DNA from: CAZCWM01 sp964622625
GTDB lineage: Bacteria > Planctomycetota > Phycisphaerae > Phycisphaerales > Phycisphaeraceae
DNA length: 64,000 nt
Assembly: GCA_964622625.1 (NCBI GenBank)
Contig: CAZUUQ010000003.1
Span: 1 to 64,000, forward strand
Direction: 5' to 3'
The notes beneath the pieces are model-generated. The model was not told where the DNA came from, ran no database searches, and saw only the letters and a list, made by a program, of their open reading frames with translations. Position 1 is the first letter of the stretch. Each line of letters opens with the position of its first letter. This document shows, in pieces, positions 8,694-16,738 of the stretch. A program made the translations under genes and the position numbers.

Positions 8694-9269
8694 ATGGGTA
8701 TTGAAGCGGTTCTGCGACAGGAAGGTTTCATGACCACCACGCTGCAGAAGGCGGTCAACTGGTCACGGCGCAGCTCGCTGTGGCCGATGCCCTTCGCCAC
8801 CGCCTGTTGCGGCATCGAACTAATGGCCACGGCTGCGAGCCGTTACGACCTGGCCCGTTTCGGGGCCGAGGTCATGCGCTTCAGCCCCCGCCAAAGCGAC
8901 CTGCTGATCGTCGCCGGCCGCGTGGCGGTCAAGATGCTGCCGGTGCTGCAGCGCATCTACCAGCAGATGACCGAGCCGAAGTGGGTGATCTCGATGGGCG
9001 CGTGCGCGTCGACCGGGGGAGTGTTCGACACATATGCGGTGGTGCAGGGCATTGATCAATTCATCCCGGTGGATGTCTATGTGCCGGGCTGCCCGCCACG
9101 GCCGGAAATGCTCATGGAAGGGATCATAGCCATCCAGCGCATCGTCGATCAGGACGGCATTCCGCCGATGGGGCCCGACGGCAAGCGGCGTCCGCTGCAG
9201 GTCGCCCTGGAGCCGAACTACCAGCCGCGCCCGCAGCCCGTGCCCCTGACCGTGGGCGGGAGCAACTGA
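8694..9269 (+). CDS. nuoB: NADH-quinone oxidoreductase subunit B
   Basis: Complex I subunit carrying iron-sulfur cluster N2, which passes electrons to quinone. All four cluster ligands are present: tandem Cys38-Cys39 in ATACCGIELM, Cys104 in SMGACASTGG and Cys133 in YVPGCPPRPE. Length 191 aa from ATG 8694, preceded by a weak GGAAG six bases upstream. The gene is not in a nuo operon: it sits between a divergent exopolysaccharide operon and a convergent zinc-ribbon gene. nuoH lies about 52 kb away in this window, also alone. The intact ligand set indicates a functional subunit and not a relic. Confidence 0.96.
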   Translation: MGIEAVLRQEGFMTTTLQKAVNWSRRSSLWPMPFATACCGIELMATAASRYDLARFGAEVMRFSPRQSDLLIVAGRVAVKMLPVLQRIYQQMTEPKWVISMGACASTGGVFDTYAVVQGIDQFIPVDVYVPGCPPRPEMLMEGIIAIQRIVDQDGIPPMGPDGKRRPLQVALEPNYQPRPQPVPLTVGGSN

Positions 9270-9349
9270 GTCTCTGCGCCGTTCCCGTCGCAGCTCGCAG
9301 CGGCCAGCTATGTCCGCCCCCGGGAGTGGCGGCCAGTGGCGCATTTCCT

Positions 9350-10780
9350 CTACTTGCGCGGGGCTTTGCCGACGGTGACTTTCAGGCCGGGAGCGTGACT
9401 CAGGGCGACGATCAGTTGCGATACGTCACGAGCGTGAATCTTGGCGATGCGTACGCGCTTGTCGTCCGTCTCGAGGGCGAGTACGGCAATGCGGTCGTCG
9501 CGGCGGACCACCAGCGTGGCGTCGGTGTCCAGCGGTACTTCGCCGAAGAGGCGGTATTTGTGATAGATGAGCCGGTCGTCGGTAATGACCACGCCGGCCA
9601 GACCCACGTCGTGTCGGGCCAGATCCGCGTCGGGCAGGTAGTCGCGGAAGCGCTCGCCAGGATTGAACTTGCACCAGACGGCCAGTCGCTGGCGGCAGGT
9701 TTCGGGAAGCGCGTCCCACGCCTCGTTGGTCATGGCCGAGACATCGCGTTCCAGCAGAGCGTACTCACGCCCGCACACACCGTTGACGCGCGCCAACCAA
9801 GCCAGAGCGGTGGGCCGATCGGGCACCAGCACTTCGCACGTCACCCCGCCGTCGCCGCGGTCCACCGTGGCGCACTCCAGGGCCTGCTGGCGATGTCTGG
9901 GGCAGGCGTAGTAGAGCACGGGACTGTCAAACGGCTTGAGCATGCCGGTCATGCGCCCCGTCACGTGCAGCAGGTCGCCGGGGCTGCGATCGCGCACGCC
10001 GTGCTCGTAATCGTGCTCGATCTCGCGAGCGGTGCGGTTCTTGTCCATGGCCCGATCCGTGAAGGCCATCGGCTTGGAGATCAGGTGCTTGCGCTCAGCG
10101 TCGCCGCAGAAGGCACAGACGATGGGCATGGCGGTGCGGAAGCCATCGTGTACGAGCCAGATGGAATCGAATGAGAATGCGACACCCTGTTGGAGGACTT
10201 CCTTGACCATGAGCCTGGGGATCGGCTCGGTGACGTGAAGCTGCTGGGGATAGCCGGTCGATGAGGCCGGTGGCGGCGCGACAGTGAAACGCGGCCCACC
10301 AGACGACACCGCACGCGTACCAGGATCGGACCCGGCCGCAGGCGCGGATGTCTCATGTGCAGGTGGAGCTGCACTTTGATCCTTGCTGTCCACCTCAACG
10401 GCGAAGATCGTGTCGCCGGCGGCCAGTTGGCTGGCGGCCCGAGCGGCGATCGGTCGTTCGGGCCGCTCGGCCGTGGGCTCCGAACCGGGGACGTCAGATG
10501 CGTCAGCAGCAGCTTCGGTCTGGCGCGGCGAATCGTCGCGCTCGGGCGGCTGCTCGCCGGGAGTACCGGCTGCCAATCCCTCGGCCGACTCCTCCTGCTC
10601 GGACATGAACTGGTCCAGATCCTCCTCGATCCAGGTCGAGACCGTCTCCTCGAAGAGCTCTTCCGGTTTGGGTATCACGAACTTGGTCCGGCAGACGGGG
10701 CAGCGCGCATGGCGTCCGCACGCTTCGGTAGGAACCTGCAGCGCCTGGTGGCATCCGGGGCAGTGGACCATCATGTGCAT
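9350..10780 (-). CDS. Zinc-ribbon protein with C-terminal PH-like domain, function unknown
   Basis: I do not recognise a characterised family. About 476 aa from ATG 10780; ATGs at 10774 and 10771 are alternatives. The N-terminus is a zinc ribbon (CPGCHQALQVPTEACGRHAR then CPVCRTKFVIP), as in proteins of the MJ0042 finger type. A low-complexity acidic and Pro/Ala-rich linker of about 150 residues follows. The second half has another possible metal site (CAFCGDAERKHL and, later, YYACPRHRQQAL) and a beta-rich end (VVITDDRLIYHKYRLFGEVP, VVRRDDRIAVLALE) that looks like a bacterial PH domain. No signal peptide or membrane segment. It is convergent with nuoB. Confidence 0.75.
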   Translation of the reverse strand: MHMMVHCPGCHQALQVPTEACGRHARCPVCRTKFVIPKPEELFEETVSTWIEEDLDQFMSEQEESAEGLAAGTPGEQPPERDDSPRQTEAAADASDVPGSEPTAERPERPIAARAASQLAAGDTIFAVEVDSKDQSAAPPAHETSAPAAGSDPGTRAVSSGGPRFTVAPPPASSTGYPQQLHVTEPIPRLMVKEVLQQGVAFSFDSIWLVHDGFRTAMPIVCAFCGDAERKHLISKPMAFTDRAMDKNRTAREIEHDYEHGVRDRSPGDLLHVTGRMTGMLKPFDSPVLYYACPRHRQQALECATVDRGDGGVTCEVLVPDRPTALAWLARVNGVCGREYALLERDVSAMTNEAWDALPETCRQRLAVWCKFNPGERFRDYLPDADLARHDVGLAGVVITDDRLIYHKYRLFGEVPLDTDATLVVRRDDRIAVLALETDDKRVRIAKIHARDVSQLIVALSHAPGLKVTVGKAPRK

Positions 10781-10920
10781 GTTCACCGCCTGACCGTGAA
10801 CCTTCCGCAGCCGCGGACAACAGGCAAGAGACGCCGAGCAAGACATGGTCGCGCCGCCCGCGGTCACCGGGTTCCTCTGAAACAATATCGGCCAATTCCG
10901 TGCGATGCAACGAGTTGCGA

Positions 10921-10944
10921 TGCATCCGTCCGAATTTGGATGCA
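10921..10944 (-). terminator. Hairpin just after the rluB stop
   Basis: TGCATCC (10921-10927) and GGATGCA (10938-10944) form a perfect 7-bp stem with a 10-base loop, starting four bases beyond the rluB stop on the minus strand. A smaller stem, GCAAC-GA-GTTGC (10907-10918), follows. There is no T-tract, so this may be a 3'-end stabiliser or a weak terminator and not a classical one. Confidence 0.35.
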
Positions 10945-10948
10945 GACC

Positions 10949-11857
10949 CTACGCCAACCCCGCGGCCTTCCGCAGCGATCTCACCTCGGCGCTGCTGAGC
11001 ACCCGCCACTGGCCGACGGCGAGGCCCTTGAGCGTCAGCGACCCGATCGCCACGCGTTGCAGCCGACGGACCTTCATGTCCAGGCGGGCCAGCATCCGTC
11101 GAATCTCACGGTTCCGGCCCTCGCGCAGCGTCACTTCCAGCGTCGTGCGGTCACCGCGGGCCCGATCCTTCTCATAGCCAAGCAGGCGCACCGCCGACAT
11201 GGCAGCCTTGCTCGCCGCTCCGTGCTTACGGCTGACCTGCCGCAGCCGACGCTTGTCCGCCAGGTACAGACCCTTCTTGAGCGTCTCCACATCCTCGGAC
11301 GTCAGGCGACCGCGGACCGACACGTGGTAACGCTTGGGCACTTCGTAGCTCGGATGGGTCAGATGCTGCGTCAGTTCGCCGTCGTTGGTCAGCAGGATCA
11401 GGCCGGTGGACTCGGCATCGAGCCGTCCGACGGGATACACCCGCCGGCCGCGAAGCACCTCGTCCGGCAGCAGGTCGACCACGGTGCGGCGGCCTTCAGG
11501 GTCGCGGGCGCTGCTGATGACGCGGCGGGGCTTGTGCAGAGCGATGTAAACCGCGTCGCGTGGCTTGTCGGGCGCCGCAGCGGACGCGGCCGCACGGCGA
11601 GAGCGGGGCAGCGGCTGGCCGTCGACTTCGATGCGGTCGGTCGCCGGATCGACCCAGGCCGGCAGCGCAGCGACCACCTGCCCGTTGACCGTGACACGGC
11701 CAGCGGTCACCAGGGTCTCGGCCTCGCGCCGCGCGGCAATGCCGGCCGCGGCGAGAACCTTCTGGATTCGTACCCCGCGGAACGCGTCACGCAGATCGCC
11801 GCGCGGCTCTTGTCGCGATGTGTCGCGGGATGTACCGACTTTGCGCCTGGCCATCAC
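10949..11857 (-). CDS. rluB: 23S rRNA pseudouridine synthase, RluB/RsuA family
   Basis: Isomerises a uridine in rRNA. An N-terminal S4 RNA-binding domain (IRIQKVLAAAGIAARREAET, GRVTVNGQVV) precedes the synthase domain. The catalytic Asp lies in GRLDAESTGLILLTNDGEL. The family end motif LREGRNREIRRMLARLDMKV is present. Length 302 aa. Starts GTG 11857 and ATG 11854 are both possible; the GTG overlaps the lptB stop in a GTGA, so the two genes are translationally linked. The protein could be RluB, RluE/F or RsuA by target; RluB is favoured by general resemblance only. Confidence 0.9.
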   Translation of the reverse strand: MMARRKVGTSRDTSRQEPRGDLRDAFRGVRIQKVLAAAGIAARREAETLVTAGRVTVNGQVVAALPAWVDPATDRIEVDGQPLPRSRRAAASAAAPDKPRDAVYIALHKPRRVISSARDPEGRRTVVDLLPDEVLRGRRVYPVGRLDAESTGLILLTNDGELTQHLTHPSYEVPKRYHVSVRGRLTSEDVETLKKGLYLADKRRLRQVSRKHGAASKAAMSAVRLLGYEKDRARGDRTTLEVTLREGRNREIRRMLARLDMKVRRLQRVAIGSLTLKGLAVGQWRVLSSAEVRSLRKAAGLA

Positions 11858-12594
11858 GAGTCAAACTCATCGCCGCGGAAGGTCGAGCCCAGGTACAGTT
11901 TGCGGACCTGCTCGTTGTTGATGATGTCGCGCGGCTGGCCCTCGGCGAAGACCTTGCCCTCGAAAATCACGTACGCCCGGTCCACGATCTCCAGGGTCCG
12001 CTGCACGTTGTGGTCGGTGATGAGCATCGCGATGTGGTGCTGGTCACGCAAACGGCGGATCTCGCGCTGCAGTTCCTCGACCGCCACGGGATCGACACCG
12101 GAGAATGGCTCATCGAGCAGGATCAGGGACGGCTCGGTGATCAGGGCCCGGGCGATCTCCAGCTTCCGCCGTTCGCCGCCCGACAGCGTCCGGGCGGTCT
12201 GGTCGGCCAGTCTGGTCAGATCGAACTGCGCCATCAGCTCCGCGGCCCGGGCCAGACGCTGGCGGCGGGTCAGCGGGCGCGTTTCGAGCACGATCATGAG
12301 GTTGTCGCGCACACTCAGGCGGCCGAAGACGCTCGGTTCCTGCGCCAGGTAGCCCATGCCCCGCCGCGCCCGCTTGTACATCGGCAGCACAGAAACGTCC
12401 TGACCGTTGAAGATCACGCTGCCTTCCTCGGGGCGGACCATGCCCGTGACCATGCGGAAGCTGGTCGTCTTGCCGGCACCGTTGCGTCCCAAGAGGCCGA
12501 CGATCTCGCCCTCCGAGACGTCGAAGCTTACGTGGCCGACCACGGTGCGCCCACCGTACTGCTTCACCAGGTTGGATGCCTTGAGGATGAACAC
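11854..12594 (-). CDS. lptB: LPS export ABC transporter ATP-binding protein
   Basis: ATPase that powers extraction of lipopolysaccharide from the inner membrane. Motifs in order: Walker A GRNGAGKTT, Q-loop YLAQEPSVFGRLSVRDNL, signature LSGGERRK, Walker B LILLDEPFSGVD, switch His in LITDHNV. The Q-loop region (QEPSVFGRL) and the C-terminal VRKLYLG are typical of LptB and separate it from branched-chain amino acid ATPases. Start is a GTG at 12594 with no clear ribosome site; 246 aa. An exported protein lies 109 bp upstream and rluB overlaps downstream. The exported protein upstream is not recognisably LptA or LptC. Confidence 0.92.
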   Translation of the reverse strand: MFILKASNLVKQYGGRTVVGHVSFDVSEGEIVGLLGRNGAGKTTSFRMVTGMVRPEEGSVIFNGQDVSVLPMYKRARRGMGYLAQEPSVFGRLSVRDNLMIVLETRPLTRRQRLARAAELMAQFDLTRLADQTARTLSGGERRKLEIARALITEPSLILLDEPFSGVDPVAVEELQREIRRLRDQHHIAMLITDHNVQRTLEIVDRAYVIFEGKVFAEGQPRDIINNEQVRKLYLGSTFRGDEFDS

Positions 12595-12703
12595 GCCGAC
12601 ATGATACAGGGCACGGAGATTTGCGATGACAGACCGTCAATTTCGAATCGCACCGTGGGCTGGACCGCCCGCCAAGTCCAGAGCCGGCCGCAGACCCCAC
12701 CCC

Positions 12704-13369
12704 TCAGCGCATGATCCACTGCTCACCCTGCACCACCACCTCCTGCTGCCGCGGCGTGGGCGGCAGGCCGGGCAGGCCATATTCGAGCATCAGCGTCTTG
12801 CGCATCAGCACCGGCTCGCCGGTGACCGGGTGATCGATCCGCGTGGTTTCACCGCTGAGACCTTCGATAAAGATGCTGATGTGATCGACGTCGTGGCCGA
12901 AGTCGCGCCAGATGGCCACGGACTCGCCTGCATGGTCCTCGCCCTGGAGCACAGTGCGGCCGATCATCTGGGCCGGTGATTCGATCAGGTCGTTGCCCAG
13001 CCGGGTGCGGATGGCGTCCAGCAAGGTGGGCGGTACGTCGCGGCCGGCGGTGACAATGTCGCCCGCATCGGTGGCGATGGTGATTTCGGGGATGAAGATG
13101 CGCTGTTGGCCGGTGTCGTTGACCAGCTTGTAGGTCATGTACCAGTACCAGGTGGTCTGGCCACTCAGATCGGTGTGGGCGATGGGCTGCGGATGGCGGT
13201 AGGTGAAATCCATCTGCCAGGCCCTCGGCACCGCGCCCGGCTGCGGGTAAGCTGATGCCGCAGGCACAGCGCCGAATAACGCTGCCAGACCCAGCACACA
13301 GGCGGCGGTTGCGGTTGAACGCTTTGCGGCATAACGATTCACATGGACTCTCCGTGCCTTGATATCCAA
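12704..13369 (-). CDS. Exported protein of unknown function upstream of lptB
   Basis: 221 aa. The N-terminus is a signal peptide: basic residues to about 17, a hydrophobic core (CVLGLAALFGAVPAASA) and an A-S-A cleavage site before YPQPGAV at about residue 41. The mature part has a beta-rich domain with TTWYWYMTYKLVNDTGQQRI followed by an aromatic-poor region. I do not recognise a family; conserved short exported proteins with WYWYMTY-type motifs occur in Planctomycetes. It is the likely first gene of the lptB-rluB transcription unit and could belong to envelope maintenance, but that is inference from position only. Confidence 0.75.
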   Translation of the reverse strand: MDIKARRVHVNRYAAKRSTATAACVLGLAALFGAVPAASAYPQPGAVPRAWQMDFTYRHPQPIAHTDLSGQTTWYWYMTYKLVNDTGQQRIFIPEITIATDAGDIVTAGRDVPPTLLDAIRTRLGNDLIESPAQMIGRTVLQGEDHAGESVAIWRDFGHDVDHISIFIEGLSGETTRIDHPVTGEPVLMRKTLMLEYGLPGLPPTPRQQEVVVQGEQWIMR

Positions 13370-13449
13370 AAGTCAGGCGGAGCCGGTGTGCCGGCGACAG
13401 CCTACGATTCTAAGTTGTCGCGGCCGACGATCCAAGCCCAGGGTACGCG

Positions 13450-14451
13450 ATGAGGCGGAGCGCCCTCATGACCAGTGGTCCAGCCATCGGACGATCATCG
13501 CAGCGCGGCGAAGGTGGCGATGACGAAGGCCTGCGGATCGAGCCGCTGCGCCGCGAGCGTCTGGGCGATGCACTGAGCCTGCTGGCGTCCGGACGCACCG
13601 GACTGCCGGCCGAGGTCGCTGTCCGGAGCACCGCCTTGGGCCTCGGAGGCGATCTGGATCATCTGGCCCACGGTATGTGGATGGCGTGGCGCGGCGATCG
13701 ACCCGTCGCGGCAGCGGGCGTCGTGCCCGCTGCCGGGCGCACCGCCATGGTCTTCGTCTCACCGCCGCGCGACGACAACGGCCGAACGACCACCTGCGAT
13801 GACGCCGCCACCTTGCTGCGTGTGGCCTGCGCGGCCGAGACCTCGCGGCAGGTGTGCCTCTTTCAGACCCTGCTGTCTAGTCCGGATGGACCGCAGCGCC
13901 GGGCCGTGGAGTTGGCCGGATTTCGCTTCCTGGCGCAGTTGACCTACATGCAGCGTCGCACCCTGCGCCAACCGGTCGAATTGGCGCTGTCCGACAATTT
14001 GACCGTGCAGACATGGCGGCCGGCCCTGCGTGATGACTTCACCGTCGCCATCGCCGCCAGCTACGAGCACACTCTCGACTGCCCGGACCTGGTGGGCATG
14101 CGCCGCGTCGAGGACGTGCTCGACGGACATCTGGCCGTCGGTGAATTCCGTGACGATCTGTGGTTGCTGCTGCGCGAGCATGGGCAGCCGGCGGGCGTAA
14201 TGCTGTTGAGCCTTACAGATCAGCGGCACGCCGCCGAGCTGGTTTATCTGGGACTGCGTCCAAGCCTTCGCAGCCGCGGTCTGGGACGCGCGCTGCTGAC
14301 GCACGGCCTGTGGCGCGCCCGCCGCGCGGGTGCCGAGAAGATGCTGTTGGCTGTCGATGAACGCAACGCGCCGGCCCTGGGCCTCTATCAGTCGCTGCAT
14401 TTTGTTCCCATTGCCCGGCGCACCGCGATGGTCATGGCCGCCGCACCATGA
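13450..14451 (+). CDS. GNAT-family N-acetyltransferase, probable tandem domains
   Basis: 333 aa. The C-terminal half has a good acetyl-CoA site: ELVYLGLRPSLRSRGLGRAL with the R-x-x-G-x-G/A pyrophosphate loop (RSRGLG), followed by NAPALGLYQSLHFVPI, the motif-B region. The N-terminal half (about residues 28-150) looks like a diverged second GNAT unit, an arrangement seen in MshD-like proteins. The substrate cannot be told. ATG 13450 is used; ATG 13468 is an alternative. It is divergent from the lptB unit and 480 bp upstream of dnaA on the same strand. Confidence 0.82.
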   Translation: MRRSALMTSGPAIGRSSQRGEGGDDEGLRIEPLRRERLGDALSLLASGRTGLPAEVAVRSTALGLGGDLDHLAHGMWMAWRGDRPVAAAGVVPAAGRTAMVFVSPPRDDNGRTTTCDDAATLLRVACAAETSRQVCLFQTLLSSPDGPQRRAVELAGFRFLAQLTYMQRRTLRQPVELALSDNLTVQTWRPALRDDFTVAIAASYEHTLDCPDLVGMRRVEDVLDGHLAVGEFRDDLWLLLREHGQPAGVMLLSLTDQRHAAELVYLGLRPSLRSRGLGRALLTHGLWRARRAGAEKMLLAVDERNAPALGLYQSLHFVPIARRTAMVMAAAP

Positions 14452-14505
14452 ATGTGCCGCCGCCGCGATGAAATCACGCTTGTCAAGCGACTCGATCACC
14501 ACTCC

Positions 14506-14514
14506 TTATCCACA
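14506..14514 (+). promoter_or_regulatory. DnaA box (perfect consensus)
   Basis: TTATCCACA, an exact match to the DnaA binding consensus, 416 bp upstream of the dnaA start. Likely part of dnaA autoregulation or of a nearby origin. Confidence 0.7.
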
Positions 14515-14670
14515 CCTTCTCCAAGTCACTGTCGAAAGCGGTGGAGAAAAAATCCTGCGCGCCTGCAACCCGTTGTGGCGCAACGCGCTTTTCCGTCGAA
14601 CTGCATCCGTCGCGCGTCTCCATGTCAAACAGGCCTTGATGTCGCCGCTTCCCCGGCGTAGATTGCTGAC

Positions 14671-14690
14671 CGCGTCAAGGGAATGACGCG
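14671..14690. repeat. Inverted repeat in the dnaA leader
   Basis: CGCGTCA (14671-14677) and TGACGCG (14684-14690) are perfect arms around AGGGAA. It may be a hairpin in the leader RNA or a dyad operator; no T-tract follows. Confidence 0.4.
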
Positions 14691-14929
14691 TCGAGACGGT
14701 CACGACGGAACTTTCCGGGGGCAGCAGCAGGGGTGATTGATTACCGTCGCCCATCCGTGCTCGTGTCCGCGACGACACATCCGCCTCGACCCTTCGGATG
14801 GACCCGCACGTAACAGGTCGGTGCCGGCTTGCCCGCGGGCCTGCGCCAGGAAACACGCGCCTTCGGCGTTGAATCCAATTCGCCGCCTGCTCCGGCTTGT
14901 CATACCGGTCGGCGGAGAGGAGAGCTTCC

Positions 14930-16591
14930 GTGACGGCAGTCTACGGCACGCTATCGGTTTGTCCCGATGTTGAAGAACTCCCCAATAGGCAGCACGAGCA
15001 TGAACAGGGCATGGCCCGTCCGCGGGGCGCGGCTGATCCTGTCATCCTTGCGCTTCAGGACGACAGTGACACTATCGGCGTCGCCGAGCACCGGGGCGAT
15101 CTGACCGCGCGTATCGCCCGCCGCATCGCAGCCGCCGTCGGCGAACACCGCTTCGGCATGTGGTTCGAACGCTCCGCCCGGCTGGTTTGGTGCGAGCAGC
15201 GCAGTTGCCTGGAAGTGACGGTGCCCAACCGTTTCGTGGCCGACTGGATCAGCCGCCATTTTCACGGCCAGATGGTGGATGCCGCCCGGGCCGAGACCGA
15301 CGGACCGGTCAATGTCACGCTTCAGGTCGATCCCACCCGCTTCAGCTCCCGCGTGGGCCGTCCGGGCGATCGGCAGACCCTTATAGCGGACAAAGACGTG
15401 GATGCGACTCGCAGCCCGGCACCGCGCCGGCCGATCCGACGTCGTCCTGTCGGTGGGCCCGACCGCCGGCCACGCCACCGTCTCGAAGACTTCGTTGTCG
15501 GGCCGAGCAATCGCCTCGCATATGAAGCGGCCCGTCGCCTGGCGGAAGCCGATGCGCCCATCGGCTCGCCTTTGTTTCTCCACGGCGGCGTCGGCCTGGG
15601 CAAGACACACCTGCTCCAGGGCCTCTGCCAGCACATGCGCGAGGCCAATCCCCACGCCCGCGTGCTCTACACCACGGCCGAGCAGTTCACCAACGCGTTC
15701 CTCGCCGCCGTGCGTAGCGGCCAGCTCGAAGCCTTCCGCCGCCGCTATCGCCAGCTCGATCTGTTGGCCATCGACGATGTGCAATTCATCGCCAACAAAC
15801 AGGCCACGCAGCAGGAATTCCTCCACAGCTTCGACGCCATCGATCTGGCCGGCGCCCGCGTCGCACTGGCCAGTGACAGCCATCCGCGGCAGATCCGCCT
15901 GTTCAGTGACGCCCTGGTCAATCGCTGCCTGCGCGGCATGGTGGTTGAGATTCAGCCGCCCGACACCGCCACGCGGGCTCGCATCGTCGCCGCCCTGGCG
16001 CAGCGCCGCGGCATCAACCTGCGCGAGACTGTCGTAGCCATGCTCGCCCAGCGCTGTCGCGGCTCGGTACGCGAACTCGAGGGCACGCTGGTGAAGCTGC
16101 ACGCCTTGGCACACCTGGCCGGCGAACCCGCGCCTACGCAGACACAGCATGCCAAGGCCGATCAGACTCAGGATCCGGATCAGCCGCAGCGTGTCGGCGG
16201 CGGCCCGGTCATCGGCCATGTGCTGGCCAACCAGGTCTTCGAAAAGCCGCGAAATCCCAGCGACCTGCCCGTGCGCTTTGCCGAAATTCTCGAGCACGTG
16301 TCGCAGCGTACCGGTGTGGACGTGGCTCAGATCACCGGCCGAGGCCGGCGCGGCTTGGTGGTGACGGCTCGGTCGCTGACGGCCTATCTGGTACGGCAAC
16401 TGACAAGCATGAGCTATCCCGAGATCGCCGCCGCTCTGGGCTGTTCCAGCCACTCCACCATCGTCGCGGCCGTGCAACGTGTAGAGCGGCAACTGGCCGG
16501 CGGCGCGGCCGTCGATCTCGCGGACGGACAGCCGGCTGCGACATGGCGCGACCTTGTGGACGATTTGCGCTGCCGTCTGGCGCGGCGGTAG
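14930..16591 (+). CDS. dnaA: Chromosomal replication initiator protein DnaA
   Basis: Binds DnaA boxes and opens the origin. The start is GTG 14930, set by AGGAG at 14918-14922 seven bases upstream; 553 aa. Domain I (about residues 60-140) has FGMWFERSARLVW and LEVTVPNRFVADWI. The AAA+ domain shows LEDFVVGPSNRLAYEAAR, Walker A HGGVGLGKTHLLQ, Walker B LLAIDDVQFI and the sensor region ending RGSVRELEGTLVKL. A Gln/Asp-rich insert (KADQTQDPDQPQ) lies before domain IV. Domain IV has MSYPEIAAALGCSSHSTIVA: the recognition helix reads SSHST in place of the usual RDHTT. No dnaN or other origin gene follows; a MATE gene is convergent. Confidence 0.95.
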   Translation: MTAVYGTLSVCPDVEELPNRQHEHEQGMARPRGAADPVILALQDDSDTIGVAEHRGDLTARIARRIAAAVGEHRFGMWFERSARLVWCEQRSCLEVTVPNRFVADWISRHFHGQMVDAARAETDGPVNVTLQVDPTRFSSRVGRPGDRQTLIADKDVDATRSPAPRRPIRRRPVGGPDRRPRHRLEDFVVGPSNRLAYEAARRLAEADAPIGSPLFLHGGVGLGKTHLLQGLCQHMREANPHARVLYTTAEQFTNAFLAAVRSGQLEAFRRRYRQLDLLAIDDVQFIANKQATQQEFLHSFDAIDLAGARVALASDSHPRQIRLFSDALVNRCLRGMVVEIQPPDTATRARIVAALAQRRGINLRETVVAMLAQRCRGSVRELEGTLVKLHALAHLAGEPAPTQTQHAKADQTQDPDQPQRVGGGPVIGHVLANQVFEKPRNPSDLPVRFAEILEHVSQRTGVDVAQITGRGRRGLVVTARSLTAYLVRQLTSMSYPEIAAALGCSSHSTIVAAVQRVERQLAGGAAVDLADGQPAATWRDLVDDLRCRLARR

Positions 16592-16601
16592 CACCGTTAC
16601 G

Positions 16602-16630
16602 AAAAACCCCCGGCCGACGTGTGGGGGGGG
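16602..16630 (-). terminator. Probable terminator of the MATE gene
   Basis: On the minus strand a run of C (complement of 16623-16630), a 12-base loop and GGGGG (complement of 16607-16611) are followed by TTTTT (complement of 16602-16606). A G/C-run stem with a T-tract about 110 bp after the MATE stop and between two convergent genes fits an intrinsic terminator. Confidence 0.5.
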
Positions 16631-16738
16631 ATGGGGTGGCACGCCAGCCAGGGGATAGCGGTCAAAACAGACAGTTCGATCTGTTGAAGTTTACCCGGTC
16701 TAACGTGTCTGGCAAGTGACTTCGCGCCGGCCTGTCCG

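Larger units (their letters stand above)
14452..14929. other. Noncoding leader of dnaA, possible origin-linked region
   Basis: About 480 bp with no convincing gene. It contains one perfect DnaA box (14506-14514), a short purine tract (GGAGAAAAAATCC, about 14543-14555), a 7-bp inverted repeat (14671-14690) and, at its right end, the strong ribosome site of dnaA. Only one perfect box was found by eye, so a full oriC is not demonstrated. Confidence 0.5.
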
